In this document: positions 26,851 to 36,226 of the stretch, in pieces
Layout of the letters: each line of letters opens with the position of its first letter
Position numbering within the stretch: the stretch's first letter is position 1
Assembly (NCBI RefSeq): GCF_019968605.1
Contig: NZ_CP082966.1
Span: forward strand, 793,001 to 857,000
Source: Polaribacter litorisediminis
GTDB taxonomy: Bacteria > Bacteroidota > Bacteroidia > Flavobacteriales > Flavobacteriaceae
Reading direction: 5' to 3'
DNA: 64,000 bases
Translations under genes and position numbers: made by a program
The notes under the pieces: generated by a model
What the model was told of the DNA's origin: nothing
What the model saw: only the letters and a program-made list of their open reading frames with translations
Database searches by the model: none

Positions 26851-28230
26851 ATGAACAATTATTTTACAAGTATCCTTTTCTTTTTTATTACATATATTGG
26901 GTTTAGCCAAAGCTATCAATCTAAAATTGATGCTGTAGTTTCATCAACTTACAGTTCTAAAGAACCAGGAATTTCAGTTTTAGTAGCCAAAGATAGAAAA
27001 GCCATTTATAGTAAAGCTTTTGGAAAATCTAATTTAGAATTAAACACTCCTTTAGAAACTAATAGTGTCTTTCAAATTGGCTCTATAACAAAACAATTTA
27101 CTGCGATTTCTATTTTAATGCTAGAAGAACAAGGTAAGTTAAGTGTTGAGGATAAAATTGGAAAATACATTCCTGAATATGCTGAAATTGGAAAAGACAT
27201 TACCATTCATCATCTATTAAACCATACTTCGGGAATAAAAAACAGAACACCTGTTGGTGACAAGGGTTTTATTTCTAAAACTAATATGTCACCTACAGAA
27301 CTTATTGCATATTTTAAAGATGAACCTTTAGAATTCAAACCAGGAGAGCGTTTTAAATACAGTAATGCAGGCTATATTTTACTAGGGCGAATTATTGAAA
27401 TCGTTTCTGGACAACCTTACAGTGATTTTATAGAACAAAATATTTTTGATAAAATAGGAATGAAGAATTCATCCTGTGGAGATATGAAACAAGTTATTCC
27501 CAACCTTACTAAGGGTTATATCATTGAACAAAATGATTTTGTAAAATCAGATTATATAAATTTGTCTTTAGCGTATTCCGCAGGAGCTATTTTATCTACC
27601 ACAGAGGACCTTTTAAAATGGCAAAATGCATTACTTTCAAACACACTTTTAAAAGCTTCTAGTATAAAACAAGCTATGACACCAACCTTATTAAACAGTG
27701 GAAAAAGAGTACCTTATGGATATGGTTTTCGATTTTCAAAACTGGGAAATTCTCCTGTAATTGCCCACACAGGAAGCACGAAGGGGTTTACCAGTATTGC
27801 GCTGTTTTTACCTAAAGAGAAACTGTATATAACTGCATTAACCAACTGTAATTGTAAGAATGTAAATAACGTGGCGAAACAAGTTGCTGAATTATTTGTA
27901 AATCTACCCGATAATAAAATAACAGAGGTTGAGAATAATCAACCTGAGAGAAAATCAATTGATGTACCTTCAGAAATATTAAGTGACTATACAGGTACTT
28001 ATGAGGTTAAACCAAATGTAAACCTTACTATAGGATTGGATAACACAAATCAATTATACTTATTAGCTCCAGGTCAAACCAAGAAGGTCGAATTATTTGC
28101 CGAAACTCAAAATCATTTTTTTGTAAAAATTGTAGATGCAGAAATCACTTTTAATACAAATGAAAAGGGGAAGGTTATTAGTTTAACTATGAATCAATCT
28201 GGTCGTAAAATCACTGCTAAAAAGAATTAA
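26851..28230 (+). CDS. Secreted serine hydrolase (beta-lactamase/PBP class C fold)
   Basis: 459 residues, signal peptide ending near GFSQ. PF00144 domain with S78-I-T-K81, YSN (YSNAGY) and HTG (HTGSTKG) as the three catalytic motifs; a C-terminal ~90-residue beta-rich domain follows. Paralogue of 4134-5810 and of four others in the window. First gene of a three-gene operon (2-bp gaps) with a membrane protein and an XRE-type regulator. Likely periplasmic; substrate unknown. Confidence 0.9.
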   Translation: MNNYFTSILFFFITYIGFSQSYQSKIDAVVSSTYSSKEPGISVLVAKDRKAIYSKAFGKSNLELNTPLETNSVFQIGSITKQFTAISILMLEEQGKLSVEDKIGKYIPEYAEIGKDITIHHLLNHTSGIKNRTPVGDKGFISKTNMSPTELIAYFKDEPLEFKPGERFKYSNAGYILLGRIIEIVSGQPYSDFIEQNIFDKIGMKNSSCGDMKQVIPNLTKGYIIEQNDFVKSDYINLSLAYSAGAILSTTEDLLKWQNALLSNTLLKASSIKQAMTPTLLNSGKRVPYGYGFRFSKLGNSPVIAHTGSTKGFTSIALFLPKEKLYITALTNCNCKNVNNVAKQVAELFVNLPDNKITEVENNQPERKSIDVPSEILSDYTGTYEVKPNVNLTIGLDNTNQLYLLAPGQTKKVELFAETQNHFFVKIVDAEITFNTNEKGKVISLTMNQSGRKITAKKN

Positions 28231-28231
28231 T

Positions 28232-28693
28232 ATGGAAAATAACGAAAAAACTACTTTGCAACAGGCGATACATTTTGCAAAAGTACCTGTAATAATATCA
28301 TTATTTCTATCACCAACAAGATATACTTTAGAATTGATAGGATTACCAGAGAATGCCATTTTTATAATTGGTTTACTTTGGCTTACCTTAGGATTTGCCA
28401 TATATTTAGGTATTAAAACGTTTAACGAGAAAAAACCTTATCAAATCATTTTATTAAGTTTGATTATTTTTTCTCCAATTTCTAGAATTCCAGTAGCTAT
28501 ACTTTGGTGGATAGATACAAAGTGGGAAATTGGCACCCATTATGGACTGTATTATGATAGTTTTGGTGATGCCTTATTGAATCATGTAATTTATGGTTCA
28601 TTAGTTCAGTTGATTCCTGCATTTTTGTTAGGCACAATAACGATAGCAATAATGAGATACAGAAAAACAATCACTCAAAATAAATCTTTATAA
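28232..28693 (+). CDS. Small four-helix membrane protein, unknown function
   Basis: 153 residues with four predicted membrane segments (for example FIIGLLWLTLGFAIYLGI and LVQLIPAFLLGTITIAI). No known family recognised. It sits 1 bp after the serine hydrolase gene and 1 bp before the XRE-type gene, so the three products are co-made and probably act together at the inner membrane. Confidence 0.7.
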   Translation: MENNEKTTLQQAIHFAKVPVIISLFLSPTRYTLELIGLPENAIFIIGLLWLTLGFAIYLGIKTFNEKKPYQIILLSLIIFSPISRIPVAILWWIDTKWEIGTHYGLYYDSFGDALLNHVIYGSLVQLIPAFLLGTITIAIMRYRKTITQNKSL

Positions 28694-28694
28694 A

Positions 28695-29270
28695 ATGGAT
28701 AAAAATTATTTAGCTTTAAGAGTAAAAGAATTAAGAAACCAAAGAGGAATGTCTCAAGAATTTCTGGCTGAAGAATCTGGATTGAGTTTAAGAACGATAC
28801 AAAGAATAGAAAAGGGGGAATCTAACCCAACAGGTGAGTCGTTAAAACGTTTAGCAAATGCCTTAAATGTGATTCCAGATGAATTGATAGATTGGTCAGT
28901 AAAAGAAGATAAAAAATATTTAATATATCTCAATTTATCTGCGTTAACATTTCTGTTTTTTCCATTATTAGGAATTTTAATTCCATTTATACTTTGGACA
29001 TCAAAAAAAGGTAAGATAAAAAACAGTAATAAGCTGGGTAAAGATTTAATCAATTTCGAAATCACGTGGACCATACTGTTATTTTTTATCCCTCTAGTAT
29101 TTTTCATCATATCAAAAATTGGACTCACAGACCAAATAACGTTAAGTACATTTTTTATAGTTATTGGCTTTTTGTATGTCGCCAATTTAATTTTAATATT
29201 GATCAACACACTTAGAATAAACAATGAAAAAGAGGTGATATATAGACCTCGATTTAAGTTTTTAAAATAA
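28695..29270 (+). CDS. XRE-type helix-turn-helix protein with membrane tail
   Basis: 191 residues. Residues 1-65 are a classic HTH_3 domain (ELRNQRGMSQEFLAEESGLS, then IQRIEKGESNPTGESL); residues 75-180 contain four membrane segments similar in style to DUF4870 proteins. A membrane-tethered DNA-binding protein; probably regulates its own operon. A common type in Flavobacteriaceae next to small membrane proteins. Confidence 0.85.
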   Translation: MDKNYLALRVKELRNQRGMSQEFLAEESGLSLRTIQRIEKGESNPTGESLKRLANALNVIPDELIDWSVKEDKKYLIYLNLSALTFLFFPLLGILIPFILWTSKKGKIKNSNKLGKDLINFEITWTILLFFIPLVFFIISKIGLTDQITLSTFFIVIGFLYVANLILILINTLRINNEKEVIYRPRFKFLK

Positions 29271-29335
29271 AAGGCAATGAATAATAGCGTTAATATTTTA
29301 CAGCCATATAGTATCAACTCAAAAAATATAAAACT

Positions 29336-29536
29336 ATGAAATACAAATGTCCGAAGTGTGATAATGCCACTTATGAAATTGGAGAAATGAGAGCCACAGG
29401 TGGTACGTTGTCGAAAATATTTGATGTACAAAATAAAAAATTTACGTCAGTGACTTGTAAAAAATGTACTTATACTGAATTCTTTAAAGCAAAAACAGGT
29501 GCTTTGAGTAATATTTTCGATTTTTTCACGAATTAA
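29336..29536 (+). CDS. Small zinc-ribbon protein
   Basis: 66 residues with two CxxC knuckles (YKCPKCDN and VTCKKCTYTEFF) 30 residues apart and a GALSNIFDFFTN end, matching the zinc_ribbon_13 (PF09855) nucleic-acid-binding-like family. It follows the HTH gene by 65 bp and may belong to the same transcript. Function unknown. Confidence 0.8.
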   Translation: MKYKCPKCDNATYEIGEMRATGGTLSKIFDVQNKKFTSVTCKKCTYTEFFKAKTGALSNIFDFFTN

Positions 29537-29580
29537 AATAGTTTTACTGAAGCACAAATTTTTTAAATGAATCTTAAAGA

Positions 29581-30282
29581 TTATTTAAAAAGTTGATTAA
29601 TATTTGTTTTATATAGCTTACCAATAGGTACAATGTGATCGCCAATAAAAATTCTATTACCTTCTACCCTAGCGATGTGCTTTTTTGCAACGGCAAATGA
29701 CTTATGAACTTGAAGAAAATCATTATCAGAAAGCAATTGGATGGTATCCGATATTTTTTCACGAATACTAATTGTATTATTTTTAGTAACAAATTTGGTA
29801 TAATTGCCTGAAGCTTCAATAAATAGAATATCGTCTACATCTACCTGAATATGACTACTATTTTGTTTTAAAAAGATATGTTGTCCTTTAGGCTTTACAA
29901 CCTCTTTACTTTCTTTTCTTATTTTATTAGTGTCAGAAGATGTTACTTTATTAACAGCACTCAAAAATCGCTCAAAACGAAATGGTTTTAATAAATAATC
30001 TACAATGTTTAACTCATAACCATCAATGGCAAACTCACTATAAGCAGTAGTTACAATAACTTTTGGAGGATTTGTCAATGTCTTTAAAAAATCAAAACCT
30101 TTTAGTTTAGGCATATTTAAATCTAAAAAGATCAAATCAACTTGATGCGTGTTCAAATATTCCAAAGCTTCTAAAGCACTATAACAGTTTTTCTGCAATT
30201 GCATATGAGGAAGCATTTCACAATATTCCATAATAATTTTATGGGCAATATGTTCATCATCAATAATTAAATATTTCATCAT
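29581..30282 (-). CDS. LytTR-family response regulator (module 3)
   Basis: 233 residues: receiver with IIDDE and phospho-acceptor in IFLDLNMPKLKGFDFL, then LytTR domain (FIEASGNYTKFV, VHKSFAVAKKHI, VPIGKLYKTNINQL). Overlaps the kinase gene by 4 bp (ATGA). Strong similarity to the module 1 regulator and to the relic at 26170. The divergent target is the ABC exporter at 31273; the shared 21-bp-spaced sites at 31112-31162 are the proposed binding sites. Confidence 0.93.
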   Translation of the reverse strand: MMKYLIIDDEHIAHKIIMEYCEMLPHMQLQKNCYSALEALEYLNTHQVDLIFLDLNMPKLKGFDFLKTLTNPPKVIVTTAYSEFAIDGYELNIVDYLLKPFRFERFLSAVNKVTSSDTNKIRKESKEVVKPKGQHIFLKQNSSHIQVDVDDILFIEASGNYTKFVTKNNTISIREKISDTIQLLSDNDFLQVHKSFAVAKKHIARVEGNRIFIGDHIVPIGKLYKTNINQLFK

Positions 30283-31070
30283 TTCAAGGTTAAAGATAGT
30301 GTAACTTTATAAATAGTATTGTTAATGTCAAAAGAAAGTGAATGCCTTTTTGGGTAAACTAATTCTAATCTTCGTTTTAGATTTTTTAAACCAATGCCTT
30401 CTTGATTCTTTGTTTGTTGCAAATCAAAATTATTTTCAATGACTAATTGAACTTCATTATTGCTCTCTGTAAAATCAATATAAATGAATGCATCTTTTTC
30501 CAAATTTTCCAAACCGTGTTTAAATGCGTTTTCTAGTAGAATGATAAAAAGTAATGGCATCACTTTAGCATCAGGATTTTCGATAGTATGATTGAATTGT
30601 ACATCCGATTTTTTGTGATAACGAATTTCTTGAAGCTCTATATAATTTTGTAAATAATCCAATTCGTTTTTAAGGGTTACCCAATCTTTTTCGCCTTCAT
30701 AAATACTATAACGCATCATATCAGAAAGTTTAAGAACCATTTCTCTTTCTTTGGAATTCTTCTCCATCATTCCATATAAATTATTGAGCGTATTGAAGAA
30801 AAAGTGAGGATTTACCTGACTTTTTAAATGTAGTAGTTCTGTTTTTTCTTTTTCGTTCCTTAACTTAAATATGGATTTTATTTGTTTAAAAATCCAATAG
30901 GCAATCGTTATAAATACGATAATAAAGTAGAATGCAATAAATTCTGCAAATCCTTCTAATTTACCAAAGGTGTCATTAAATACAATAATAATGATACCTA
31001 TAATTACAAGCGTTAATTTAAATAATCGCTTCATAATTTTCTTTCTATTTTCTGATATTTTCATCTTCAT
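30279..31070 (-). CDS. LytS-like sensor histidine kinase (module 3)
   Basis: 263 residues, shorter than the module 1 kinase: only two membrane helices (about residues 15-30 and 40-62) before the His_kinase domain with KSQVNPHFFFNTLNNLYGM and LLENAFKHGLENL, GIGLKNLKRRL. The near absence of an external part points to sensing within the membrane or through another protein, plausibly the ABC transporter it is divergent from. Alternative start at 31064 is possible. Confidence 0.9.
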   Translation of the reverse strand: MKMKISENRKKIMKRLFKLTLVIIGIIIIVFNDTFGKLEGFAEFIAFYFIIVFITIAYWIFKQIKSIFKLRNEKEKTELLHLKSQVNPHFFFNTLNNLYGMMEKNSKEREMVLKLSDMMRYSIYEGEKDWVTLKNELDYLQNYIELQEIRYHKKSDVQFNHTIENPDAKVMPLLFIILLENAFKHGLENLEKDAFIYIDFTESNNEVQLVIENNFDLQQTKNQEGIGLKNLKRRLELVYPKRHSLSFDINNTIYKVTLSLTLK

Positions 31071-31111
31071 CCGTCAATATTACTTAAATAAAATTCCTCC
31101 AACAAATTAGT

Positions 31112-31162
31112 TGATAAACAATAGTTAAGTAGTGATAAATAGTTATTTAATAGTGATCAAGT
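31112..31162. promoter_or_regulatory. Three 21-bp-spaced TGATAAACA-like sites (module 3 control region)
   Basis: TGATAAACA at 31112, TGATAAATA at 31133 and TGATCAAGT at 31154: exactly 21 bp apart. First site 42 bp from the kinase start, last site start 91 bp and site end 83 bp from the opposing -7 element, identical to module 1. Candidate LytTR binding array for the divergent promoters. Confidence 0.7.
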
Positions 31163-31227
31163 TCGTTTATGTCCTTTAAAAGTGTTTGTGTCACGGCTAG
31201 TTTGGAGTGTATCCCAGATTCTTTTTC

Positions 31228-31252
31228 TTGCTAATAATAGTGGATAGGTTTG
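31228..31252 (+). promoter_or_regulatory. Promoter of the module 3 ABC exporter operon
   Basis: TAGGTTTG at 31245 fits TAnnTTTG; TTG at 31228 gives a 14-bp spacer, shorter than the usual ~19, again suggesting dependence on the upstream-bound regulator. The ATG follows 20-29 bp later. Confidence 0.55.
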
Positions 31253-31272
31253 CATATCTAATCAATTAAAAA

Positions 31273-32169
31273 ATGAATTATATGGAACTTGTTATTGACA
31301 ATCTATCAAAAACGTATGCTAATGGAGTTAAAGCACTTCAAAATATTTCTTTAGATATCCCTACTGGAATGTTTGGCTTATTAGGCCCAAATGGAGCAGG
31401 AAAATCTACATTAATGAGAACCATTGCAACTTTACAAGAAGCAGATCAAGGTTCCATAAAATTAGGTGATATAGATGTTCTACAACAAAAAAATGAGTTA
31501 AGACAAGTTTTAGGGTATTTGCCTCAACAATTTGGTTTGTATCCAAAAATATCTGCGGAAGTATTACTAAATCATTTTGCAGTATTAAAAGGTGTCATCA
31601 ATAAAAAGGAACGTCAAGAATTGGTAAAAGCACTTTTGCATAAAACCAATTTATATGATGTCAGAAAACAAAATTTAAAAGGATTTTCTGGTGGTATGAA
31701 ACAACGTTTTGGAATTGCTCAAGCTCTAGTAAACAACCCAAAACTATTAATTGTTGATGAGCCAACTGCAGGGTTAGATCCTGTAGAACGAAACCGCTTT
31801 TACAATTTATTAAGTGAGTTAGGGGAAAAAACAGTGGTTATTTTATCTACGCACATCGTAGATGATGTTAAGGAGTTGTGTACAAATATGGCAATTATTA
31901 ATAAAGGCCAAGTTTGTTTAAAAGGAAAGCCCCTAGAGATTTTAGAAAGTTTAAAGGGAAAAGTATATCAAAAAACAATCGAAAAATCAGAATTAAACCT
32001 ATACAAAGAAAACTTTCAGGTGATCAGTGAACGATTATTTCTAGGGAAACCTACCATTCATATTGTAAGTGAAACGAATCCTGGAGAGGGTTTTACAGCC
32101 ATTAATGCAGAATTAGAGGATGTATATTTCTCAGAAATTTTCAATGTTACGAACGCTAAATCTATATAA
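31273..32169 (+). CDS. ABC transporter ATP-binding protein (module 3)
   Basis: 298 residues (295 if the second ATG at 31282, which aligns with the paralogue's start, is used). Walker A GPNGAGKST, signature FSGGMKQR, Walker B LLIVDEPTAG; the C-terminal ~75 residues match those of the module 1 ATPase. It precedes the permease-peptidase gene by 2 bp. Divergent from the LytS/LytTR operon. Confidence 0.93.
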   Translation: MNYMELVIDNLSKTYANGVKALQNISLDIPTGMFGLLGPNGAGKSTLMRTIATLQEADQGSIKLGDIDVLQQKNELRQVLGYLPQQFGLYPKISAEVLLNHFAVLKGVINKKERQELVKALLHKTNLYDVRKQNLKGFSGGMKQRFGIAQALVNNPKLLIVDEPTAGLDPVERNRFYNLLSELGEKTVVILSTHIVDDVKELCTNMAIINKGQVCLKGKPLEILESLKGKVYQKTIEKSELNLYKENFQVISERLFLGKPTIHIVSETNPGEGFTAINAELEDVYFSEIFNVTNAKSI

Positions 32170-32171
32170 TT

Positions 32172-35100
32172 ATGTGGTATGAAATTTTTAAGTTCGAATT
32201 ACAATATCGAATTAAACGACCAGACACGTATGTATTCTTCTTATTTATATTTCTGTTTTCAATTATTGGTGTAGATTTTGTTTTTCAAGGTTCTGAAATG
32301 GGACTTTTGAAAAGAAATTCACCCATAGTAATAGCTAAAACCATGGGAGCTATCACCGGTTTATGTATGATTTTGGCTTCGATGATTATGGGTGTTTCTG
32401 TGTTGCGCGATTTTGAGTACGAGATAGAATCATTACTATTTTCAGCACCTATCAAAAAAAGAGATTATTTAATTGGTCGATTTTTAGGAGCATTTACTGT
32501 TTTACTGTTTGTATTTACAGGAATTATTTTGGGTATGATGTTGGGTGAATTTATGCCCTGGATTAGTCCAGATGAGCAATTGGCTTTTAATGCATTTGTT
32601 TACATAAAGACCTTTCTAATAGTAACGTTACCAACGTTGTTTTTTGGTGCAGCATTGTTTTTTGTAACAGGAGCTTTAACTAGAAATTTAATAGTTGTAT
32701 ATACTCAGGGTGTTATTTTGTTTGTAGTGTTTTTGTTAACCAAAGCAATTACTAATGATTTCTGGCAAGCTATTTTTGATCCATTTTCATTAACAACAAC
32801 AAGCTATATAACAAAATCTTGGTCAGCCTTAGAAAAGAGCACTCATGAACTTCCTTTTATTGGTGCATTGTTATATAATAAATTATTTTGGGTTGTTTTA
32901 GGAGTAATCGCATTAATTTATGGGTATAAAAAATTTAACCTTAATATAGTTAAAGAGAAGAAATCTAAAAGAAAGCAAGTTCAAAAGTTGGTAGCTAAAA
33001 GTACTAATTTAGTTGGTGATGTGGTGATTCCTAAAGCTAAAAAACAATATGGTTTACAATATAAATGGACACAATTAAAAGAGTTTTCATGGTTTTATTT
33101 TATTAGTATTTGTAAGCAGCCATCATTTTGGGGAATTGTTATTTGCGGAATGATTATTATTTTAGTCAATTCTGTAAATCTTGGAACTGTATATGGCGTT
33201 GATAGTTATCCTACAACCTACTTCATAGTTGAGGAACTTCAGGAAACGTCTTATTTTTTCTTTATCATCATCCTTGTTTTTTATTCAGGAGAATTGGTAT
33301 GGAAAGAAAGAGGTGCAAAGCTGAATTTAATTTATGATGCTACAGCCATGTCTAGTGTTGTAAGGTTAGCTGGAAAGTTTATTGGTTTAAACTTAATTTA
33401 TATAGTATTAATTGTTGCTCTAATTAGTTCTGGGATAGTATTCCAAACGATAAGTGGTTATTATAAGTATGAATTCCAAGTCTATTTTAATGGATTCTTT
33501 TTAGAAATTCTACCCGTATTATCCATTTTTACCTGCTTAGCATTTTTCATACAATCTTTAGTAAATAATAAGTTTGTAGGTATCATTTTGGTGATTGTAT
33601 TTAGTATTGTCAATGTGGCCATTGCTGTATTAGGATTTGATCATGATTTACACTTTTTTGGAGGAAGTTCCTTAGGCGCTTATTCAGATATGAATGGTTA
33701 TGGGCATTTTTTACAACCCTATTTAATCATCAAATTGTATTGGTTTCTTTTCGGAATTCTATTGTTAATTATAGGGTCTTTGATTTCTGTTAGAGGAAAT
33801 GAAACAAATTTAATAAAACGAATAAAAATTGCTAAGTATAAGTTTAGCAAACCGCTTTTAAAATTTACTGACATCATTCTTTTTACTTTTATTATTATTG
33901 GAGGATTTATATTTTACAATACGAATATTTTAAATGAATATTGGAGCAATTCTGAAGCTACTGAATTCAGAGTAGCCTATGAAAAAGAATTGAAGCAATT
34001 TGAATATATAACGCAACCAAAAATAGTAGATGTAAACTTACAATTAGAGCTGTATCCTTCTAAACGAGATTACAAAGTAGAAGGCTACTATATGTTAAAA
34101 AACACATCAATTGAAAACATAAAATCCATCCATATTCAAAAACTTTTGGAAGAAAATGTTAGGATAGACAGTATCGCTTTTGAAGGTGGTTTTACAACTA
34201 ATAATCAATACAAAAAGTTTGATTATTCAATTTTTAACCTGAAGAAAGCTTTACAACCTGGTGATTCTGTAAAAATGTACTTTAAGCAAAGTTTTACAAC
34301 CAAGGGCTTTGAGCAAGGAAATTCTAATAGTAACATTGTTTACAATGGTACATTTTTCAACAATGAACAGTTTCCAACATTAGGTTACAATAAAAAGTAT
34401 GAACTTCAAGATGAAGATGAACGAAGAGACCATAACTTATCAAAGAGGTCTAAAAAGGCGAATATAGATGATTCTAGAGAATTAGTGAATGCGAGATCTG
34501 GTGGTGATTCTGATGGGATTCAATTTGAAATGATTATTGGTACATCCAAAGAGCAAACAGCTTTGGTTCCTGGAGATTTATTGAGAAAATGGACAGCTAA
34601 TAATCGTAATTATTTTCATTATAAAACAAATGCACCAATTATTAATTTTTACGCCATAGTTTCTGCTGACTATGAAATTAAAAAAGACAAATGGATGACA
34701 AGCAATAAGGGGAATCCTGATCCTGTTGAACTTGAAATTTATTTTCAAAAAGGACATGAATATAACATCGATAGAATGATGAGGTCTATGAAAGCTTCAT
34801 TAGATTATTATAGTAACAACTTCAGTCGGTATCAATACCAACAACTGCGTATTATGGAGTTTCCACGTTATGCAACATTTGCACAATCTTTTCCTGGAAC
34901 GATTCCATTTTCAGAATCCATTGGATTTGTTTTAGATATTGATGACGAAAAAGATGTAGATATGGCTTTTTATGTGACTGCACATGAAGTAGCGCACCAA
35001 TGGTTTGCCATGCAAGTGGAAGCTGCGAATGTGCAAGGACAATTGATGGTATTAGAAACCTTATCACAATATGCAGCAATGATGGTTTTACAGCAACAGT

Positions 35101-35468
35101 ATTCCGAGGAAAAAGTGCAACAGTTTTTAGCGCTTCAAATGGATAAATATAAAGAAGGTGTACAAAAAGAAAGTAAAGAAGAACCCTCTCTTGCTCTAGT
35201 AGAAAATCAAGATTATGTCTATTATGCAAAAGGAGCAATCAATATGTACGAACTTCAAAAAAGGATAGGAGAGGAGAATGTCAATAAAGCACTTAAACGC
35301 TTTCTAGAAGATTGGAATACAACAAATGGAAAACTAAAATTGCAGACTGATCGATATGCAACAACTCAAGACTTACTTGGGTACTTCAGAGAGGTTACAC
35401 CAGTTTCTCAGCAGCATATAGTTACTGATTTATTTGAAAAAGTTACACCTATAGAACTGGATTTGTAA
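32172..35468 (+). CDS. ABC-2 permease fused to M1-family peptidase (module 3)
   Basis: 1098 residues. Two membrane blocks (about residues 15-260 and 310-570) of ABC-2 type, a linker, then a peptidase domain with HEVAH at residues 938-942 and Glu962 (LETLSQY): the same HExxH-x19-E spacing as in the module 1 paralogue. The M1 GxMEN position reads PGTIPFSES. Zinc ligands are intact, so catalysis is plausible. The fusion may trim peptides or proteins at the outer face of the inner membrane while the ABC part moves them. Substrate unknown. Confidence 0.88.
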   Translation: MWYEIFKFELQYRIKRPDTYVFFLFIFLFSIIGVDFVFQGSEMGLLKRNSPIVIAKTMGAITGLCMILASMIMGVSVLRDFEYEIESLLFSAPIKKRDYLIGRFLGAFTVLLFVFTGIILGMMLGEFMPWISPDEQLAFNAFVYIKTFLIVTLPTLFFGAALFFVTGALTRNLIVVYTQGVILFVVFLLTKAITNDFWQAIFDPFSLTTTSYITKSWSALEKSTHELPFIGALLYNKLFWVVLGVIALIYGYKKFNLNIVKEKKSKRKQVQKLVAKSTNLVGDVVIPKAKKQYGLQYKWTQLKEFSWFYFISICKQPSFWGIVICGMIIILVNSVNLGTVYGVDSYPTTYFIVEELQETSYFFFIIILVFYSGELVWKERGAKLNLIYDATAMSSVVRLAGKFIGLNLIYIVLIVALISSGIVFQTISGYYKYEFQVYFNGFFLEILPVLSIFTCLAFFIQSLVNNKFVGIILVIVFSIVNVAIAVLGFDHDLHFFGGSSLGAYSDMNGYGHFLQPYLIIKLYWFLFGILLLIIGSLISVRGNETNLIKRIKIAKYKFSKPLLKFTDIILFTFIIIGGFIFYNTNILNEYWSNSEATEFRVAYEKELKQFEYITQPKIVDVNLQLELYPSKRDYKVEGYYMLKNTSIENIKSIHIQKLLEENVRIDSIAFEGGFTTNNQYKKFDYSIFNLKKALQPGDSVKMYFKQSFTTKGFEQGNSNSNIVYNGTFFNNEQFPTLGYNKKYELQDEDERRDHNLSKRSKKANIDDSRELVNARSGGDSDGIQFEMIIGTSKEQTALVPGDLLRKWTANNRNYFHYKTNAPIINFYAIVSADYEIKKDKWMTSNKGNPDPVELEIYFQKGHEYNIDRMMRSMKASLDYYSNNFSRYQYQQLRIMEFPRYATFAQSFPGTIPFSESIGFVLDIDDEKDVDMAFYVTAHEVAHQWFAMQVEAANVQGQLMVLETLSQYAAMMVLQQQYSEEKVQQFLALQMDKYKEGVQKESKEEPSLALVENQDYVYYAKGAINMYELQKRIGEENVNKALKRFLEDWNTTNGKLKLQTDRYATTQDLLGYFREVTPVSQQHIVTDLFEKVTPIELDL

Positions 35469-35546
35469 ATATCATTTCAACGGTTGTGGTTGTTCTCAAA
35501 ACAGAATAACCTCAACTATTTCATTCAAAATTAAAAACAATTCAAT

Positions 35547-36209
35547 ATGAAATGCTCAGTCTGCTCAAATCAAATAAGTGAAAAATATTGCTCAAATTGT
35601 GGTCAATATTTTAAAGATAGTAGAGTTACCAGTATCACAATTTTATGGGGTTTATTTGAAAGTTTTTTTTCTTTAGAAAAGTCTATTTTTATGAATATAA
35701 AAATTGCACTTTTTGCGCCAAGAACAATAGTTTCCAACTATTGGAACGGATTTAGAAAATATTATTTTACACCTTTTCAATTCTTTACAATAGCCTCTTT
35801 ATCGCTATTAATAAATTACTTTTTTTTTAATAATTTTTTGGGGCTGTCATTAACAGTTAATATTTCTTCACATCTTGCTATTTTAGCTTTGAATATTGTA
35901 TTGCTAACACTTTTTAGTGCTTTAGTTTACATAAAGTTCAAGAAAAATATTTTTGAGCATTTAATTTTAAATATTTACAATGTAAGTTTATGGACAATTC
36001 TATTTGTTCCCATTTCAATTGTTTTGAGTTTAGTATTTGAGAATACTGATATGGCAAGATTTTTCTTTATTCCATTTCATTTATTGATTTTAATCTGGAA
36101 TTCTAGATCTTTTGAATTGAGTAAATTAAAGCGTTTTCTTTTTGTAGTTTTAAATTTGAGTTTGTTTTATGGAACTTTACTTTTTTTAATATACTATAGC
36201 AACCTATAA
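35547..36209 (+). CDS. DUF3667 family membrane protein with zinc ribbon
   Basis: 220 residues. N-terminal CSVCSNQ...CSNCGQ zinc ribbon, the DUF3667 signature around residues 55-75 (PRTIVSNYWNGFRKYYFTP), then five or six membrane helices. The family is widespread in Bacteroidota and has no known function. It lies 78 bp after the permease-peptidase stop and may be co-transcribed. Tail-to-tail with the AraC-TPR gene. Confidence 0.85.
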   Translation: MKCSVCSNQISEKYCSNCGQYFKDSRVTSITILWGLFESFFSLEKSIFMNIKIALFAPRTIVSNYWNGFRKYYFTPFQFFTIASLSLLINYFFFNNFLGLSLTVNISSHLAILALNIVLLTLFSALVYIKFKKNIFEHLILNIYNVSLWTILFVPISIVLSLVFENTDMARFFFIPFHLLILIWNSRSFELSKLKRFLFVVLNLSLFYGTLLFLIYYSNL

Positions 36210-36226
36210 TTTTTGAATCATATAAG

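Noticed and set aside
28754..29431. 225-codon open frame on the minus strand
   Set aside because: It covers the well-supported XRE-type gene and zinc-ribbon gene on the plus strand and has no recognisable domain.
34852..35238. 128-codon open frame on the minus strand
   Set aside because: It lies wholly within the peptidase domain of the ABC-M1 fusion and its peptide is Leu/His-rich without domain features; a shadow frame.
29581..35468. Anti-phage defence role for the LytTR-ABC-M1 module
   Set aside because: No nuclease, NTPase sensor, cyclase or other typical defence component is present; peptide export or stress response fits better.
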